Source: Runella sp. SP2 (GTDB lineage: Bacteria; Bacteroidota; Bacteroidia; Cytophagales; Spirosomataceae). Taken from it: 64,000 bases of DNA. The translations under genes were made by a program, and so were the position numbers. Positions 52,210-61,534 of the stretch are shown here, one piece after another. Within the stretch, counting starts at the first letter, position 1. Every line of letters begins with the position of its first letter. The notes below the pieces were generated by a model that searched no databases, was not told where the DNA came from, and saw only the letters and a list, made by a program, of their open reading frames with translations. The stretch is taken from assembly GCF_003711225.1 (NCBI RefSeq), contig NZ_CP031030.1, positions 4,278,001-4,342,000 on the forward strand, written 5' to 3'.

Positions 52210-53307
52210 ATGAAATTCACCATAAGCGATTTTAGTATTTTGATGGGGGGAGGTATTGCGCTTTTGGTGGCCATAGGCGTTTGGTTGAGAAACAAACAAC
52301 AATCGTCCATCGCTAACTATTTCCTCATCGCTTTTTTGATTAACTGTTTCATTAGCATTTTCCTCAAAAACCTGTATTTCAATCGGTTACTTGAACACTT
52401 CCCCCATTTACTCAAACTCAACCACCCGCTCGGATTACTGCGCCCTGTCACATTTTACCTGTATTTTTACTTTTTGTTTCGCCCACAACTGAAATGGCAA
52501 AAAGTTCAATGGTTACACTTTGCTCCTACGCTTCTGTTGCTGGTTTATACCTTGCCTTTTTATTCACTAAGCGCCCGCGACAAAGTGCTTGTTTTCCAGC
52601 AAGCCCTCCCCGACCCTGCCCCCAACTTTTTGGCATTTGCGGGCATTACTGTGTCATTCGCCGTTGGCTATTTTTTTCTATCGGTTTATAAATGGTGGCG
52701 TTTTCGACCCATCTCCTCACCGACTTCTTTGCCCAAAATCGTTTCTACCCGACGCTGGCTACTACTGTTGCTCGCGGGCTATGCCCTTTATCTGCTTTCG
52801 TCGGCGCTGATTTGGCTCCTGCCCTATCCCCAGTACGAGTATTTTTCCTACCAAATTATCTCTCTTTTTTTGATGGCAGGTTGCATCAAACTCCTAAGCC
52901 AGTCCGACTTACCTACGTACCAAGTAATGCTTCCGAAATATGCGAAGTCTAACCTCGCTGATGCTCAAAAAGCCCAATTGCAACAGGAACTTCACCGCTT
53001 GATGCGAGGCGAGAAACTGTTTTTGAACGAAAAACTGCGTCTAAAAGAAGTGGCAGAAAAAATGGGCATTAACGAAAACCAACTTTCTCAACTTGTGAAC
53101 GAGGGCGAAGGAATGAGTTTCAACGATTTTGTCAATAAGTTCCGCGTTGAAGCTGCCCAAGAGTTACTGTGCTCGGAGCAATTTTACAAAACAACGATTG
53201 AAGCCGTGGGGTACGATGTTGGGTTTGGGACGAGGGCTTCTTTTTACAACGCTTTTAAAAAATTTACGGGACAAAGTCCCAGCGAATTTCGTCGAAAAAG
53301 CAGCTAA
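52210..53307 (+). CDS. AraC-family regulator with N-terminal membrane domain
   Basis: The 365-residue protein has about seven membrane helices (residues 7-240; for example YFLIAFLINCFISIFL and FLAFAGITVSFAVGYFFL), then a cytosolic AraC-type DNA-binding domain (about 260-365: LRLKEVAEKMGINENQLSQLVNEGEGMSFNDFVNKF and YDVGFGTRASFYNAFKKFTGQSPSEFRR). This membrane-sensor plus AraC fusion is common in Bacteroidota. The signal is unknown. The target may be the small secreted protein gene that starts 100 bp downstream. Confidence 0.9.
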   Translation: MKFTISDFSILMGGGIALLVAIGVWLRNKQQSSIANYFLIAFLINCFISIFLKNLYFNRLLEHFPHLLKLNHPLGLLRPVTFYLYFYFLFRPQLKWQKVQWLHFAPTLLLLVYTLPFYSLSARDKVLVFQQALPDPAPNFLAFAGITVSFAVGYFFLSVYKWWRFRPISSPTSLPKIVSTRRWLLLLLAGYALYLLSSALIWLLPYPQYEYFSYQIISLFLMAGCIKLLSQSDLPTYQVMLPKYAKSNLADAQKAQLQQELHRLMRGEKLFLNEKLRLKEVAEKMGINENQLSQLVNEGEGMSFNDFVNKFRVEAAQELLCSEQFYKTTIEAVGYDVGFGTRASFYNAFKKFTGQSPSEFRRKSS

Positions 53308-53407
53308 ATCTTGTCCAATCTTACCATTTTTGACGATTACAGGGATTTTTAACCCTACTCTTGCCAAAAAATCACCAAGTTTTAAAAACCAACAAGAGTA
53401 GTCTCCC

Positions 53408-53848
53408 ATGAAATCACCCCTTTATTTTTCGCTTAAAACAATCGTCGCTGCCTTTATCTTTGCAGTAGTAAGTCCTTCGGTCAACGCCCAATCGGTCTGG
53501 ATCATGGATTTTGTGGAAGTCAAAAACGGCAAAGAAGCCGAAGTAGCGTATTTTATTCGGGAAAACTGGCAGGTTTTCCGCGTAGAAGCTCAGAAACAAG
53601 GCATTATTACGTCGTATAAAGTGCTAAAAACGACTCCTGATTCGACGGCGGCATTTCGCTATATTTTGATGACCGAATACGCCGACAGCACCGCCGTAAG
53701 GCTCAGTGAAGAACGTTTTCGACCTATTTTAAAAGCATTACGCCCCAACGGCCCGCAGTTTTTGAACGAAAGCCGCCCCAAAGATTTTTGGCAAATTCCG
53801 ATTTCCAAAGAGGCAACCACGTTTATTCATTCAAACGAAAAAAAGTAG
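53408..53848 (+). CDS. Small secreted protein with a dimeric alpha/beta-barrel-like domain
   Basis: The 146-residue protein has a signal peptide (MKSPLYFSLKTIVAAFIFAVVSPSVNA) and a short alpha+beta domain (VWIMDFVEVKNGKEAEVAYFIRENWQVF then SYKVLKTTPDS and FRYILMTEYAD). The pattern fits an ABM/NIPSNAP-like ferredoxin fold, which is a weak call. Two AraC genes flank it, and the second follows by only 11 bp. Function not determined. Confidence 0.6.
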   Translation: MKSPLYFSLKTIVAAFIFAVVSPSVNAQSVWIMDFVEVKNGKEAEVAYFIRENWQVFRVEAQKQGIITSYKVLKTTPDSTAAFRYILMTEYADSTAVRLSEERFRPILKALRPNGPQFLNESRPKDFWQIPISKEATTFIHSNEKK

Positions 53849-53859
53849 CCGAGTAACCC

Positions 53860-54624
53860 ATGAAATTCGACACACATGCCCCAACCGCCCGACTCCAGCC
53901 GTACATTAAGTGTTTTGTGGTGTCGGAAAACGACCAAGAAAGCGACTACAAAGTCTTTCCGTCGTCGGGGCTTGTGGTTGGATTTCAGTACCGAGGTCAG
54001 CTTACTTCTTACCAAAACGACACCGTCCACTCGCTTGCTTCGGCGGGGATTACGGGGATGTCCGACACCTACAAAATCTTTAAAAACTCCGCTCATATCG
54101 GTACTATTTTGGTCTATTTTACCGAGACGGGTTTTGCCCATTTTGCCTCCCAGCCCACGCACGAACTTTTCAATTTGAGCCTGTCGTTGGAGCATATTTT
54201 TGACAAAAATACCATCCACGAAGTTGAGGACAAATTGGCTGCGGCCACTACCGACAAACAACGCCTCCGAGTTGTAGAGCAGTTTTTTCTTTCGCAACTC
54301 AAAGACATCGAAACCGATAAACTTATCGTGGAAGCCGTTAGACTGATTTACGAAACTAGAGGCAAGATTCGGATAAAAGAACTCAACGAACGGCTGTTTA
54401 TCAGCGCCAGTCCATTTGAGAAACGCTTCCGAAAAATTGTGGGTACGACGCCAAAAAAATTTGCGTCGATTGTGCGTTTTAATACCGTTTTGACTCAGTT
54501 CGACCAACAAAAATCGCTGGCCGATATTTGCTACGAAAATCATTTTTTCGACCAAGCCCACTTCATCAAAGACTTCAAACAATTTACGGGCGATACCCCC
54601 GAAAATTTTAAACGCTTCTTGTAG
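53860..54624 (+). CDS. AraC-family transcriptional regulator (soluble)
   Basis: The 254-residue protein has an N-terminal sensor domain of the DUF6597-like type (LQPYIKCFVVSENDQE, VFPSSGLVVGFQYRGQL) and a C-terminal AraC DNA-binding domain (IRIKELNERLFISASPFEKRFRKIVGTTPKKFA and ADICYENHFFDQAHFIKDFKQFTGDTPENF). No membrane segment. It is 11 bp after the small secreted protein gene, so the two may be cotranscribed. It may regulate that gene or the DUF1398 gene behind it. Confidence 0.9.
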   Translation: MKFDTHAPTARLQPYIKCFVVSENDQESDYKVFPSSGLVVGFQYRGQLTSYQNDTVHSLASAGITGMSDTYKIFKNSAHIGTILVYFTETGFAHFASQPTHELFNLSLSLEHIFDKNTIHEVEDKLAAATTDKQRLRVVEQFFLSQLKDIETDKLIVEAVRLIYETRGKIRIKELNERLFISASPFEKRFRKIVGTTPKKFASIVRFNTVLTQFDQQKSLADICYENHFFDQAHFIKDFKQFTGDTPENFKRFL

Positions 54625-54731
54625 AAAAACGATTTTTTACAATCACAGGCGTGTCCATTGTCGCACCTTTGCAGGGTAATCATAGGACAATAACTACCTA
54701 TGAATCTGTAACTTTTAAACACCAAGAAGCA

Positions 54732-55121
54732 ATGTTTACTACAGAACAAATTCAATCTGCCCACCGCAAAGTAAAATCAGGCGCCGACTTCCCCGCTTAT
54801 GTTCAAGAGATTAAGGGACTGGGCGTTACCCATTACGAAGCCTATGTTTCTGACGGCCGTATCGACTACCACGGAGATAATCAACACACGGCTACTGTTC
54901 CCGCCAAGTACGCTCCTTTGACAATTGCAGCGTCTCCCAACTATCCCCTTTTTAAAGCCGAATTAGTCGCACACCAACAAGGCAAAACCGATTTTATGAC
55001 TTTCATCACCATGTGCGCAGGCACGGGCATCGAAAAATGGGCCATTTGTATGGATAAAATGACCTGTACCTATTATGATCTGGCAGGCAATGAGGTATTG
55101 GTTGAGGTGATACCTTCGTAA
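54732..55121 (+). CDS. DUF1398 family protein
   Basis: The 129-residue protein starts at ATG 54732 (MFTTEQIQSAHRKVKSGADF). The blocks FPAYVQEIKGLGVTHYEAYVSDGR and TFITMCAGTGIEKWAICMDKMTCTYYDLAGNE match the DUF1398 family (sometimes named phage envelope protein). Its role is unknown. It is soluble, with no signal peptide. It lies behind an AraC regulator gene, as many DUF1398 genes do. Confidence 0.85.
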   Translation: MFTTEQIQSAHRKVKSGADFPAYVQEIKGLGVTHYEAYVSDGRIDYHGDNQHTATVPAKYAPLTIAASPNYPLFKAELVAHQQGKTDFMTFITMCAGTGIEKWAICMDKMTCTYYDLAGNEVLVEVIPS

Positions 55122-55190
55122 CAGCCGCTAGAAATTTTGTACATTTATGCCTTTGATTGCACCAGCATTCTGTATCAATTCAGTTGGTTT

Positions 55191-56654
55191 ATGTATCATC
55201 GCATTATCTGTACGCTTTTTTTAGTTCTTTATTTTGGGTTAACGTCAAACGCCCAAGAAGACTCCACTCGTTTTTTTGTGGAAACGGGTGGAGTAGCCGC
55301 TACCTCACAGCATACACCGTTTTGGCTTCGTTCTAACCAATTTGGGAGCGTTCCCCTTTCCAATCCATTTGTGTTTGTGAAAACAGGGGCACAAGCTTTT
55401 ATCGGAACAAAACCCCGCAAAGCCCAACTTCACTTACAAGGCGAAATTATAGCCAATGTAGGGCGTACTTCTTCGGTTATTTTACCCGTGGCATCTGCCA
55501 CCTTTCGTCATCGCCAATTTGAAGCCTATGTAGGGCGTCGCAAAGAATTTTTTGGGTTGGGCGATACCCTACTTTCCTCTGGCTCTTACGCTTGGTCGGG
55601 CAATGCCCTGCCCATTCCCAAAGTTCATATTGGTACACGAGGGTTTGTCTCGGTCCCTTTTACCAAAGACATATTGGCTTTTCATGCCACATTTTCTCAC
55701 GGTTGGTTTGGTCGCCAAGATTCAGTTCGTAATTACTACTTACATCAAAAAAGTTTTTACGGTCGAATCGGAAAACCCACTTGGAAGGTCAACTTTTTCT
55801 TAGGGTTGCTCCACTATGTACAGTGGGGTGGTACGCCAGTTCATCCCATACAAGGAGTCCTTACCGACGGCAAATATCCTTCGTCTTTCAAAGACTACCT
55901 TTATTTGACCATTGCCAAATCTCCCGAAGGTACCAGCTATTCCGAATTTGAAACATTCAATCAAATCGGAAATCATTTGGGTTCTATAGACCTTGCTTTT
56001 TCGTACAAACAAACCCATTGGGACGTATTATTGTACCACCAACACCCCTATGAAGATAAATCGGGTCTAGCTTTTACAAATTTCCCCGACGGGTTGTATG
56101 GGCTACGTCTCAAAAACACCAAAGCAAAAACAGGACGAGGACTTCATATTTCACAGCTTACCCTCGAATACCTCACTACGCTTGACAAAGGCAATAGTAT
56201 GAACCCTGATTTGCGTAATAGGTACGAACCCGACCCTTATTTTAGACACGCCCAATATACCACCGACTGGACTTATAACCATTTTATCATCGGGACACCC
56301 TTTTTTACCCGCTACTTTGACATGAACCCCGCACTCATTGCCCCAGCGTACGTCAATAAACTGACAAGAGGCTACTATGTGGCCAACAATAGCGTAGAAC
56401 TCTTTCATGCAGGATTGGATGGTACCATTGGACAGGCCACACGCTTCTCTACTCGAATTTCATACAGCAACAACTTCCCAGAATACTTTAAGGACGTGTT
56501 TGCCAAAGCGAACCAATTTTCATACCTAGCTACTTTTATTTTCCCTTGGAAAAGATACGGACTCGAAACCAAAGCCACAATTGCGTTTGATTATGGTCAA
56601 CTCTTTGACAAAAACCTTGGAATGATGTTTTCGGTGAAGAAAAAACTGTTTTAA
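55191..56654 (+). CDS. Capsule assembly Wzi-family outer-membrane protein
   Basis: The 487-residue protein starts at ATG 55191, giving a signal peptide (MYHRIICTLFLVLYFGLTSNA). The Wzi-type signature follows: FFVETGGVAATSQHTPFWLRSNQFG, then barrel strands such as FEAYVGRRKEFFGLGDTL and FHATFSHGWFG. The C-terminal part (IFPWKRYGLETKATIAFDYGQLFDKNLGMMFSVKKKLF) ends in an aromatic residue. Wzi in Enterobacteria binds capsule to the surface; no capsule genes are near here, so the role in this organism is inferred only from the family. Confidence 0.85.
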   Translation: MYHRIICTLFLVLYFGLTSNAQEDSTRFFVETGGVAATSQHTPFWLRSNQFGSVPLSNPFVFVKTGAQAFIGTKPRKAQLHLQGEIIANVGRTSSVILPVASATFRHRQFEAYVGRRKEFFGLGDTLLSSGSYAWSGNALPIPKVHIGTRGFVSVPFTKDILAFHATFSHGWFGRQDSVRNYYLHQKSFYGRIGKPTWKVNFFLGLLHYVQWGGTPVHPIQGVLTDGKYPSSFKDYLYLTIAKSPEGTSYSEFETFNQIGNHLGSIDLAFSYKQTHWDVLLYHQHPYEDKSGLAFTNFPDGLYGLRLKNTKAKTGRGLHISQLTLEYLTTLDKGNSMNPDLRNRYEPDPYFRHAQYTTDWTYNHFIIGTPFFTRYFDMNPALIAPAYVNKLTRGYYVANNSVELFHAGLDGTIGQATRFSTRISYSNNFPEYFKDVFAKANQFSYLATFIFPWKRYGLETKATIAFDYGQLFDKNLGMMFSVKKKLF

Positions 56655-56744
56655 GATTTTTTATCTGACTGAGAAGTACTTCTACAAGTCTCATTAAGCC
56701 CTTATTTAAGAATGATTATATTTGTGAGGTAAACCCTTACAAAT

Positions 56745-57185
56745 ATGCCTAAACAACTCCTGACCGATTTACTTTTACAAAATCAACTAACGTGCAGTTT
56801 TGCCTTTCAGCAAATTACGCCCGAAAACGCCCATTTACGTCTTAATCCTCAGGCTGCTTCCGTTGGATTTATTTATCGCCATGTAGCCGAAACCATGAAC
56901 CTGTTTGGGTATTTTCTAGGAATGCCCAGCGAAGTAACCAACACTACGATGGGGCACACCGACGAAGGCCAAGGAAATGATGTTGAAGAAAGCAGTTTAT
57001 TACTCCAAAAAGGGTTTGATATGTTGCAAAATTGCATTAATTCCACTCCAGATGAGGCGTGGAACGACCCCATCGATACGCCCTTTTTTGGTACGGTTTC
57101 GCGCGTGAGAATCTTTTCCCATGTGCTCTTTCACAATGCCCACCATGCGGGGCAAATTGCTTTGACGTTGTCCAAAGGGGCTTAG
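56745..57185 (+). CDS. DinB-like four-helix metal-binding protein
   Basis: The 146-residue protein has the DinB-like pattern with metal histidines in FIYRHVAETMNLF and in the C-terminal HVLFHNAHHAGQIAL. These proteins form helical bundles and may act as metal-dependent thiol transferases, with bacillithiol or mycothiol as cofactors in some cases. A YtxJ-like protein elsewhere in the window fits bacillithiol use. It lies 13 bp before the N-demethylase-like gene, so the two may be cotranscribed. Confidence 0.85.
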   Translation: MPKQLLTDLLLQNQLTCSFAFQQITPENAHLRLNPQAASVGFIYRHVAETMNLFGYFLGMPSEVTNTTMGHTDEGQGNDVEESSLLLQKGFDMLQNCINSTPDEAWNDPIDTPFFGTVSRVRIFSHVLFHNAHHAGQIALTLSKGA

Positions 57186-57198
57186 ATATTACACACTC

Positions 57199-58137
57199 AT
57201 GCTGCTGCCTTATTTTCCGTTTGAGGAACGCTACTCTTTTACCATGGGCACTTTCCCTCTCAAAGAAACCGACCCTCTGGTAGAAGTTGATGCGCACTAT
57301 GTGGCCGAAATAACCGAAAAACGTCGCCTACTTGCCGAAGACCATGGTTATTATTTCAACGCACTGCCCGAAACCCATTTGGCACAGTGGGAGGTGCTCG
57401 AAAAAGTGCTTCACTCGCTGGCGGCCTTCTATCCTCAGCATTTTCAGTTGACGGTAGAAGGCGACCGTTGGCACTGGCATAATCGCCTTTTGGAAGAACA
57501 GCAGTCTTTTGTGTTTGAAGAAAATAGTAGTCTTCCTTGCGCTCCCCTCGATTGGGTGGGTCGCCAAGTACAGGAAGATTTGCTCTTGATGGCCAACGAT
57601 GAAGCCGTCTCGCTCAAAGCAGGGCAATTGTGCTTCCCTAACGACTGGGATTTAGGGGAAAAATTTGGCAAATCGTTTTTGGACATTCACACGCACATCC
57701 CCAAAGTACTTGGCCCCATGATGCTGACCGCCCAAAAGCTCATGGAGCGCCTCATCGCCCATCGGCTCGTGTGGCGTCTTAATTGGAATTTCAAGATTCA
57801 TAACGCGTTAGATATGTCGTCGAAGTATTTTGTGGCTTCGCGAAAAGAGCTGGCAGAAGTGGGACCTACTCTCACCCCCGACACAATCGGAGAACGATTG
57901 TACTTACGCGTAGAACGCCAAACTTTGACGCGACTACCTCGTTCGGGCTACATTTTGTTTGGGATTCATACCTACCAAAATACGCTCGCCAGCGAAGCCA
58001 AAGACCTCGACCGCGCGCGTCGGATGTACCAAGTTCTGGCAAGTGCTCCGCGTGAAGTAATTCAGTATAAGGCTATTCCGTATTTTGAAGAGGCACTAAT
58101 CAATTACTTAAAACAAAACCTTATCGAAACTTTATAG
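57199..58137 (+). CDS. Haem-dependent oxidative N-demethylase-like protein (DUF3445)
   Basis: The 312-residue protein matches DUF3445: YFPFEERYSFTMGTFPL, DWVGRQVQEDLLLM, LCFPNDWDLGEKFGKSFLDIHTHIPKV and LRVERQTLTRLPRSGYILFGIHTY. The characterised member removes dimethylamine methyl groups using haem, with formaldehyde as product. The substrate here is unknown. No other subunits of the dimethylamine monooxygenase complex are nearby, so it may act alone or have a different role. It ends at a palindromic sequence. Confidence 0.88.
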   Translation: MLLPYFPFEERYSFTMGTFPLKETDPLVEVDAHYVAEITEKRRLLAEDHGYYFNALPETHLAQWEVLEKVLHSLAAFYPQHFQLTVEGDRWHWHNRLLEEQQSFVFEENSSLPCAPLDWVGRQVQEDLLLMANDEAVSLKAGQLCFPNDWDLGEKFGKSFLDIHTHIPKVLGPMMLTAQKLMERLIAHRLVWRLNWNFKIHNALDMSSKYFVASRKELAEVGPTLTPDTIGERLYLRVERQTLTRLPRSGYILFGIHTYQNTLASEAKDLDRARRMYQVLASAPREVIQYKAIPYFEEALINYLKQNLIETL

Positions 58138-58159
58138 GTTTTAAAAACCTATAAGGTTT
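58128..58159. terminator. Imperfect palindrome after the DUF3445 gene
   Basis: TTATAGGTTTT and AAAACCTATAA pair across an AT-rich centre that overlaps the stop codon. It is a weak terminator candidate; the next gene begins 14 bp later. Confidence 0.4.
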
Positions 58160-58172
58160 GGGCTTACATACT

Positions 58173-58610
58173 ATGAACAACGCACACTACATCTTAGAAA
58201 ATGGCGTCTTGGAAATTCAAGAGCAACAGTTTTTTATTGATGATACAGAAAAAAAAACATGGAAAACGGAGGTACTTTTTCTCCTTTTTTTCGTGATTTT
58301 GGGTAGTGTCAAAGTGGGAGAAGGCATCAAAAAAGACGATTACTTCAAACTGTTTTTGGGAGTGGGTATGTTGGGAGTGGCCGCTTTTTCAATATTCGTC
58401 AATAGGCGAAGAACCACTACCCAAGCGGAGGTGTCTTTAGCAGATATTGAAAAAATAGAAATCCATAAGAAAAGGCCCGATAAGTGGTTGGCAGGGCTTA
58501 TTTTATTGAAAAATAAGAAAGTCCGAACTATCCATCTTAATGAAGACTTTGACAAAGCACGCTTTATTGAAGATATGCGACTACGAGAGATTCCGATTGT
58601 GCTAAAGTAA
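58173..58610 (+). CDS. Two-helix membrane protein with PH-like tail, unknown function
   Basis: The 145-residue protein starts at ATG 58173 (MNNAHYILENGVLEIQEQQFFID). Two membrane helices (about 33-50 and 60-80) are followed by a C-terminal cytosolic segment with strands (AEVSLADIEKIEIHKKRPDKWLAGLILLKNKK then IHLNEDF). The layout resembles small bacterial PH-like membrane proteins. No family was named with certainty. It lies 36 bp upstream of the caspase-like gene on the same strand, so a functional link is possible but unproven. Confidence 0.5.
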   Translation: MNNAHYILENGVLEIQEQQFFIDDTEKKTWKTEVLFLLFFVILGSVKVGEGIKKDDYFKLFLGVGMLGVAAFSIFVNRRRTTTQAEVSLADIEKIEIHKKRPDKWLAGLILLKNKKVRTIHLNEDFDKARFIEDMRLREIPIVLK

Positions 58611-58643
58611 TTCATTCCCAACCTCACAGGTTTCACAAAGACA

Positions 58644-59741
58644 ATGAAAACAGCCTTTTTTCTTTTCATTTTTACCCTAACAAGTCTAGCCCAGCCTAAA
58701 TCAAGTTTTGAGCCACAACGTACGTGGGTATGTATGATTGGCGTGTTGGAATGGGCCGATGCCAACAGCTTCGCCTCTTTTGAGAAAAAAGGGCGCGTCG
58801 ATGCCAAAATCATTCAATTTTTCCAAAAACAAGGCGTTCCTTCCGAGCAAATCCTCTACCTCAAAGACCAACAAGCCACCACCAAAGCCATTCGGGCGGC
58901 GATGGTACCATTTTTACGCCAAGCCAAACCCAACGACGTGTTGTTTTTTTACTATTGCGGACATGGTTATAAAAACGACGCCAAAAAAGTATGCTTTGCC
59001 AGCTACCAAGGCGCCGACTGGTCGGCTGAGGAAATGGTGCGAACTGTCAATGAAAATTTTGCGGGAAATACTGCCTTCTTTACCGCCGACTGCTGTAATT
59101 CGGGCGGATTGTCACAGGAGGTTCGTAAATTTCCCCAACGTAATTATGTCGCGCTCAACTCCGTCGTACCTACCAACGTCTCGACGGGCAACTGGACTTT
59201 TTCCAATGCGTTGTTGTACGGTCTAAAAGGAGAATCGTTTGTCGATACCGACCAAAACGGTAAAATTACACTGGGTGAACTCGCCAACTACATCGACGAA
59301 GAAATGGCGATTGTAGAAGGACAAAAAGCCGCTTATTTTATTCCCGAAACCCTACGCACTTGGGCTATTAGCAGTAACGTTCCTCCCAAAAAAGACAAAC
59401 GCATTGGTCAGCGCGTCCAAGTGGATTATGACGGCACCGATTGGCTGGGGTTTGTCGTTGATAGCGACGCGGGAAAGAAATTCAACGTTCGCTTTTACAG
59501 TTATACCAACAACGAAACCGACTGGGTAGCGTCTTCGCGTTTAAAACCATTTGTTTGTCCCAAAAGTTACCCCGTAGGTGCGTCCGTTGAAGTGTATTAT
59601 GCCGACGACAAAAAATGGTATCCCGCCAAAGTTCTAAAAACGTATTCGTGTTTACACTATATTCATTACAACGATTACGGCAATGAGTGGGACGAATGGG
59701 TTGCCCCTTCCAATATTCGAACTAAAAAACAAACCAATTAA
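58644..59741 (+). CDS. Secreted caspase-like peptidase with EF-hand-like loop and two Tudor/agenet-like modules
   Basis: The 365-residue protein has a signal peptide (MKTAFFLFIFTLTSLA). Residues about 27-240 form a C14/caspase-like domain with H107 in YYCGHGY and C151 in FTADCCNSGG. Between core strands is D201-T-D-Q-N-G-K-I-x3-E212, an EF-hand-like calcium loop. The C-terminus holds two Tudor/agenet-like modules: GQRVQVDYDGTDWLGFVV to DWVASSRLKPF (about 255-302), and GASVEVYYADDKKWYPAKV to EWVAPSNIR (about 312-359). Caspase-like proteases can be calcium-activated; that is an inference here. Its partner may be the lipoprotein gene 12 bp downstream. Confidence 0.82.
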   Translation: MKTAFFLFIFTLTSLAQPKSSFEPQRTWVCMIGVLEWADANSFASFEKKGRVDAKIIQFFQKQGVPSEQILYLKDQQATTKAIRAAMVPFLRQAKPNDVLFFYYCGHGYKNDAKKVCFASYQGADWSAEEMVRTVNENFAGNTAFFTADCCNSGGLSQEVRKFPQRNYVALNSVVPTNVSTGNWTFSNALLYGLKGESFVDTDQNGKITLGELANYIDEEMAIVEGQKAAYFIPETLRTWAISSNVPPKKDKRIGQRVQVDYDGTDWLGFVVDSDAGKKFNVRFYSYTNNETDWVASSRLKPFVCPKSYPVGASVEVYYADDKKWYPAKVLKTYSCLHYIHYNDYGNEWDEWVAPSNIRTKKQTN

Positions 59742-59753
59742 CTATCATCTCTC

Positions 59754-60128
59754 ATGTTCAAATCTCTCTTATTTGCCCTTATGTGCGTAGGTCTGTTGGC
59801 CTCCTGCGGAAACTCCGAAGAGTTGGAACGCCTGCGCAAAGAAAACACCGATTTGAAGGCACAGCTCGACTTGCTCAATGCCGCCAAAAAGCCTAAGTAC
59901 ATCCTCAAGCTAAAATTGAAACAGGCTAGCTTTTCATTGAGCGTAAAAAAACATATTCGAAACGCGATGAACGCCATCGAATTTGAGCTTCCTGTCGATA
60001 AGGATTTTTACGACAGCGTATCAGAAGGCACCGAAATCGTGGACAAATTTCGCTTTGGCTCGTTGGTATTGTACGGTACCCTCGGCGACTGGGAAATGAC
60101 CGTTCGGGGCAAAGAAATTCGCGAATAA
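59754..60128 (+). CDS. Small coiled-coil lipoprotein, unknown function
   Basis: The 124-residue lipoprotein has a lipobox (LLASC, Cys18), a leucine-zipper-like coiled coil (SEELERLRKENTDLKAQLDLLNA) and a short beta-rich domain (ILKLKLKQASFSLS and FRFGSLVLYGTLGDWEMTV). The coiled coil suggests trimers. It lies 12 bp after the caspase-like gene, so they are probably cotranscribed. No family was recognised. Confidence 0.65.
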   Translation: MFKSLLFALMCVGLLASCGNSEELERLRKENTDLKAQLDLLNAAKKPKYILKLKLKQASFSLSVKKHIRNAMNAIEFELPVDKDFYDSVSEGTEIVDKFRFGSLVLYGTLGDWEMTVRGKEIRE

Positions 60129-60136
60129 AGTAGCTC

Positions 60137-61507
60137 TTATTTCTGATTTTCAAGGTACTTAACCGCCTCCCCTAACCAGTCCGACTCAGGCGACTTGAGT
60201 TGAATTTTGGGAGCAATACCCGTTTGGTCGATGGGAGCAGTATCTGTCCACGAAGATTTTACAATGGGAATCACAAACGTAAAATCGGGACACGGAATGG
60301 GGGTAGGTTGACGCAAATCACCGTAGTCCATCATCCCCATAGTGTTTTCGCCCATTGTAGTTACTTTTTCAAAATCTTTGACCACCTGAATCGAGTACTC
60401 GGTGGCACTCCCGCACAACGCATTTTGTAAAATGACCACCTTCTTGGGGTTGGGTAAGGCCGCTTCGTAGCTCACAGGAAAATCAGGCTGGGGAACGTAC
60501 GCGCCGATATTTTGGCGTAATTTTCGTAACAATGTACTGTCGCTACTGTAATCGCTGCTAAAAACACGGTTATTGTTGATAGAGGCTTGCATCAGCCCTC
60601 CTTTGACCACAAACGGCTTGGTGTATAGATAAGGCAAGAGCAGTTCCATGCCGAAATTGCCACCACCGTTGTTCCGTACATCAATAATCAAGTACGGAGT
60701 AGCTCGAATGAGCGAATCATTCTTTTTGATAAATGCCTCAAATTGACTCCATTGCATTCCAAAAGTGGGGATTCGTACACACACCACGTTGGGTGAAGGC
60801 TTCCAACACGCCAAGCCTTTGTTTCCGTTTTGCCAAGTGGCTACCTCCTGTTCTTCAGCAGGGGTTGTAGCGTGTGGAAAAAGCCTTTTCCAAGGAAAAT
60901 AGTTATAAAAAATATTTCCTTGAAACTTCGCGCGCGGGTCGAGGCTGAGCAAATAGCTGCCAAATTCGTGAACGTTGTAAAATGTCCCGTTTTTCTTGAT
61001 TTTGGAAAACAACTGGCCTGTTTTGTAGGTCGTATCGGCACTTTCAAGTACAACACCTTTATAGGCATCGGCGGTTTTTCCGTCTTTTACAATCGCAATT
61101 TTGAGCTTTTTCTCGTCGTGCCACCAAATCCCTTCGGGCGACGAACTGAGGGCTTTTTGGGTCAGCTGGCGCGCCTGACTTTCAGTAAGTGGGTCAAAAA
61201 TTTTGGCAACGTGTTCTTTGTTATAAACACCTATTTGGAGGTGTTTGTCTTGAAAATAGTTGATATAGGTGGCCAAAATATCAAAGCACTCCGCCCTCGA
61301 CGGGCTCCGCATCGACTGAATACGCAACTGCGTGACCATACGCGCGTACGCAAGACGGTTTTTGGAAGTGCTAACTTTATCGCGATAGCCCGCGTAGTCA
61401 GTACTTATTTTTTGAATTAAGGAGTCAAGGTTGGTCCGACAATCGCAGTTCTGGGCACTTACTGCCCAACTTTGCACCACAAAAAACAAACACAATAAAC
61501 GTTTCAT
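60137..61507 (-). CDS. S41-family serine peptidase
   Basis: The 456-residue protein starts at ATG 61507, which gives a signal peptide (MKRLLCLFFVVQSWAVSAQ). It contains the C-terminal-processing-peptidase core: LIIDVRNNGGGNFGMEL, the nucleophile Ser in LQNALCGSATE, and downstream GENTMGMMDYGD. There is no clear PDZ domain, so it is not a classical CtpA/Prc; instead it resembles IRBP-like or Bacteroidota secreted S41 enzymes. The substrate is unknown. It is convergent with the lipoprotein gene (8-bp gap) and directly follows miaE on the same strand. Confidence 0.88.
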   Translation of the reverse strand: MKRLLCLFFVVQSWAVSAQNCDCRTNLDSLIQKISTDYAGYRDKVSTSKNRLAYARMVTQLRIQSMRSPSRAECFDILATYINYFQDKHLQIGVYNKEHVAKIFDPLTESQARQLTQKALSSSPEGIWWHDEKKLKIAIVKDGKTADAYKGVVLESADTTYKTGQLFSKIKKNGTFYNVHEFGSYLLSLDPRAKFQGNIFYNYFPWKRLFPHATTPAEEQEVATWQNGNKGLACWKPSPNVVCVRIPTFGMQWSQFEAFIKKNDSLIRATPYLIIDVRNNGGGNFGMELLLPYLYTKPFVVKGGLMQASINNNRVFSSDYSSDSTLLRKLRQNIGAYVPQPDFPVSYEAALPNPKKVVILQNALCGSATEYSIQVVKDFEKVTTMGENTMGMMDYGDLRQPTPIPCPDFTFVIPIVKSSWTDTAPIDQTGIAPKIQLKSPESDWLGEAVKYLENQK

Positions 61508-61534
61508 AGCTGATTTTTGGATTAGTTCTAGCAC

